Assembly (NCBI GenBank): GCA_905236955.1 | Contig: CAJOQW010000004.1 | Coordinates: 1 to 23,578, forward strand | DNA length: 23,578 nt | From: an uncultured Bacteroidales bacterium | Lineage (GTDB): Bacteria > Bacteroidota > Bacteroidia > Bacteroidales > UBA932 | Direction of reading: 5' to 3' | Shown here: piece by piece, positions 23,378 through 23,578 of the stretch | Position numbering within the stretch: position 1 is the stretch's first letter | Layout of the letters: every line of letters starts with the position of its first letter | Program-made: the position numbers and the translations under genes | Notes under the pieces: model-generated | The model's database searches: none | What the model was told of the DNA's origin: nothing | The model's input: only the letters and a program-made list of their open reading frames with translations

Positions 23378-23460
23378 GATTATTTAATACAGCCTTGGAA
23401 AAAGCCTTTGGCGTCGGAAAGATTAAAATTTGGGGATTGTTTTCTTACCCCCTTGCAGAG

Positions 23461-23487
23461 CCGGCAAATTGATTCCATATTTGCCGG
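23461..23487. promoter_or_regulatory. Hairpin or operator directly upstream of the right-edge gene
   Basis: CCGGCAAAT (23461-23469) and ATTTGCCGG (23479-23487) form a perfect 9-bp inverted repeat with a 9-base loop, ending 2 bases before the ATG at 23490. The half-site spacing of 18 bases centre to centre would suit a dimeric regulator; as RNA, the hairpin would cover the ribosome-loading region. Which of these it is cannot be decided from sequence alone. Confidence 0.5.
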
Positions 23488-23489
23488 AA

Positions 23490-23578
23490 ATGACACAGTA
23501 CATAAAAGAGAACGCCCCCTGCACCTGTCTGGAGTGCGGAAGGGTCACATACGGAAGGGCGGACAAGAAGTTCTGCTC
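23490..23578 (+). CDS. Partial cysteine-rich (zinc-ribbon-like) small protein, cut by the window edge
   Basis: Only the first 29 complete codons are present: MTQYIKENAPCTCLECGRVT then YGRADKKFC. The spacing of Cys11, Cys13, Cys16 and Cys29, with GRADKKFC, resembles small Bacteroidota proteins with a CxxC...GRxDKKFCS zinc-binding N-terminus of unknown function. It is divergent from ssb and preceded by a perfect 9-bp inverted repeat. The ATG is the first in frame; no promoter was confidently assigned. Confidence 0.5.
   Translation, partial: MTQYIKENAPCTCLECGRVTYGRADKKFC

Overview
The window looks like a chromosomal segment of a GC-rich member of the Bacteroidales (Bacteroidota). Three lines point there. 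Several families are largely confined to that phylum: DUF4954, DUF5683, an N-terminal helix-hairpin-helix/outer-membrane barrel protein, a FimB/Mfa2-like lipoprotein and a DUF4955-type protein. Perfect or near-perfect Bacteroidota promoter -7 boxes (TAnnTTTG) precede most transcription units. Ribosome binding sites are not recognisable. I cannot name a genus; a Rikenellaceae-like lineage would fit but is a guess. No tRNA, rRNA, CRISPR array, insertion sequence or integrase was seen.

Layout. (1) 30-8001, minus strand: a tightly packed run read obg > PAP2 phosphatase > parA > parB > DUF5683 protein > MltD-like lytic transglycosylase > DUF4954 protein. Most junctions overlap or abut, so a ribosome-associated GTPase, chromosome partition and envelope genes are probably partly co-transcribed. 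Extra promoter signals lie before obg and before parA. (2) 8070-12270: a divergent pair, yitT-like transporter (minus) and a 1043-residue secreted beta-helix plus DUF6298-like protein (plus), sharing a 115-base promoter region. A perfect 17-bp-stem bidirectional terminator closes the latter at 12271-12309. (3) 12321-15251: hpt-adk (minus, ATGA overlap), divergent from a helix-hairpin-helix/barrel outer-membrane protein (plus) with interleaved promoters. (4) 15246-18902, minus strand: tgt > lptG > murF, converging on the barrel gene through a shared TTATAA double stop. (5) 18993-20276, plus strand: a nucleoside:H+ symporter-like MFS protein. (6) 20277-23238, minus strand: ssb > OmpA-like TPR lipoprotein > FimB/Mfa2-like lipoprotein. 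The right edge starts a divergent cysteine-rich protein that is cut off.

Most of this is housekeeping. The most unusual features are within core proteins: an in-frame insertion of about 45 residues near the C-terminus of MurF, whose DNA carries two inverted repeats, and an acidic insertion of about 55 residues in the Obg fold of ObgE. Also notable are the unannotated secreted beta-helix/DUF6298 protein, the fimbrial-anchor pair without an adjacent fimbrillin, an SSB without the acidic tail, and promoters that predict almost leaderless obg and yitT messages. I found no clear evidence of a new defence or mobile system.
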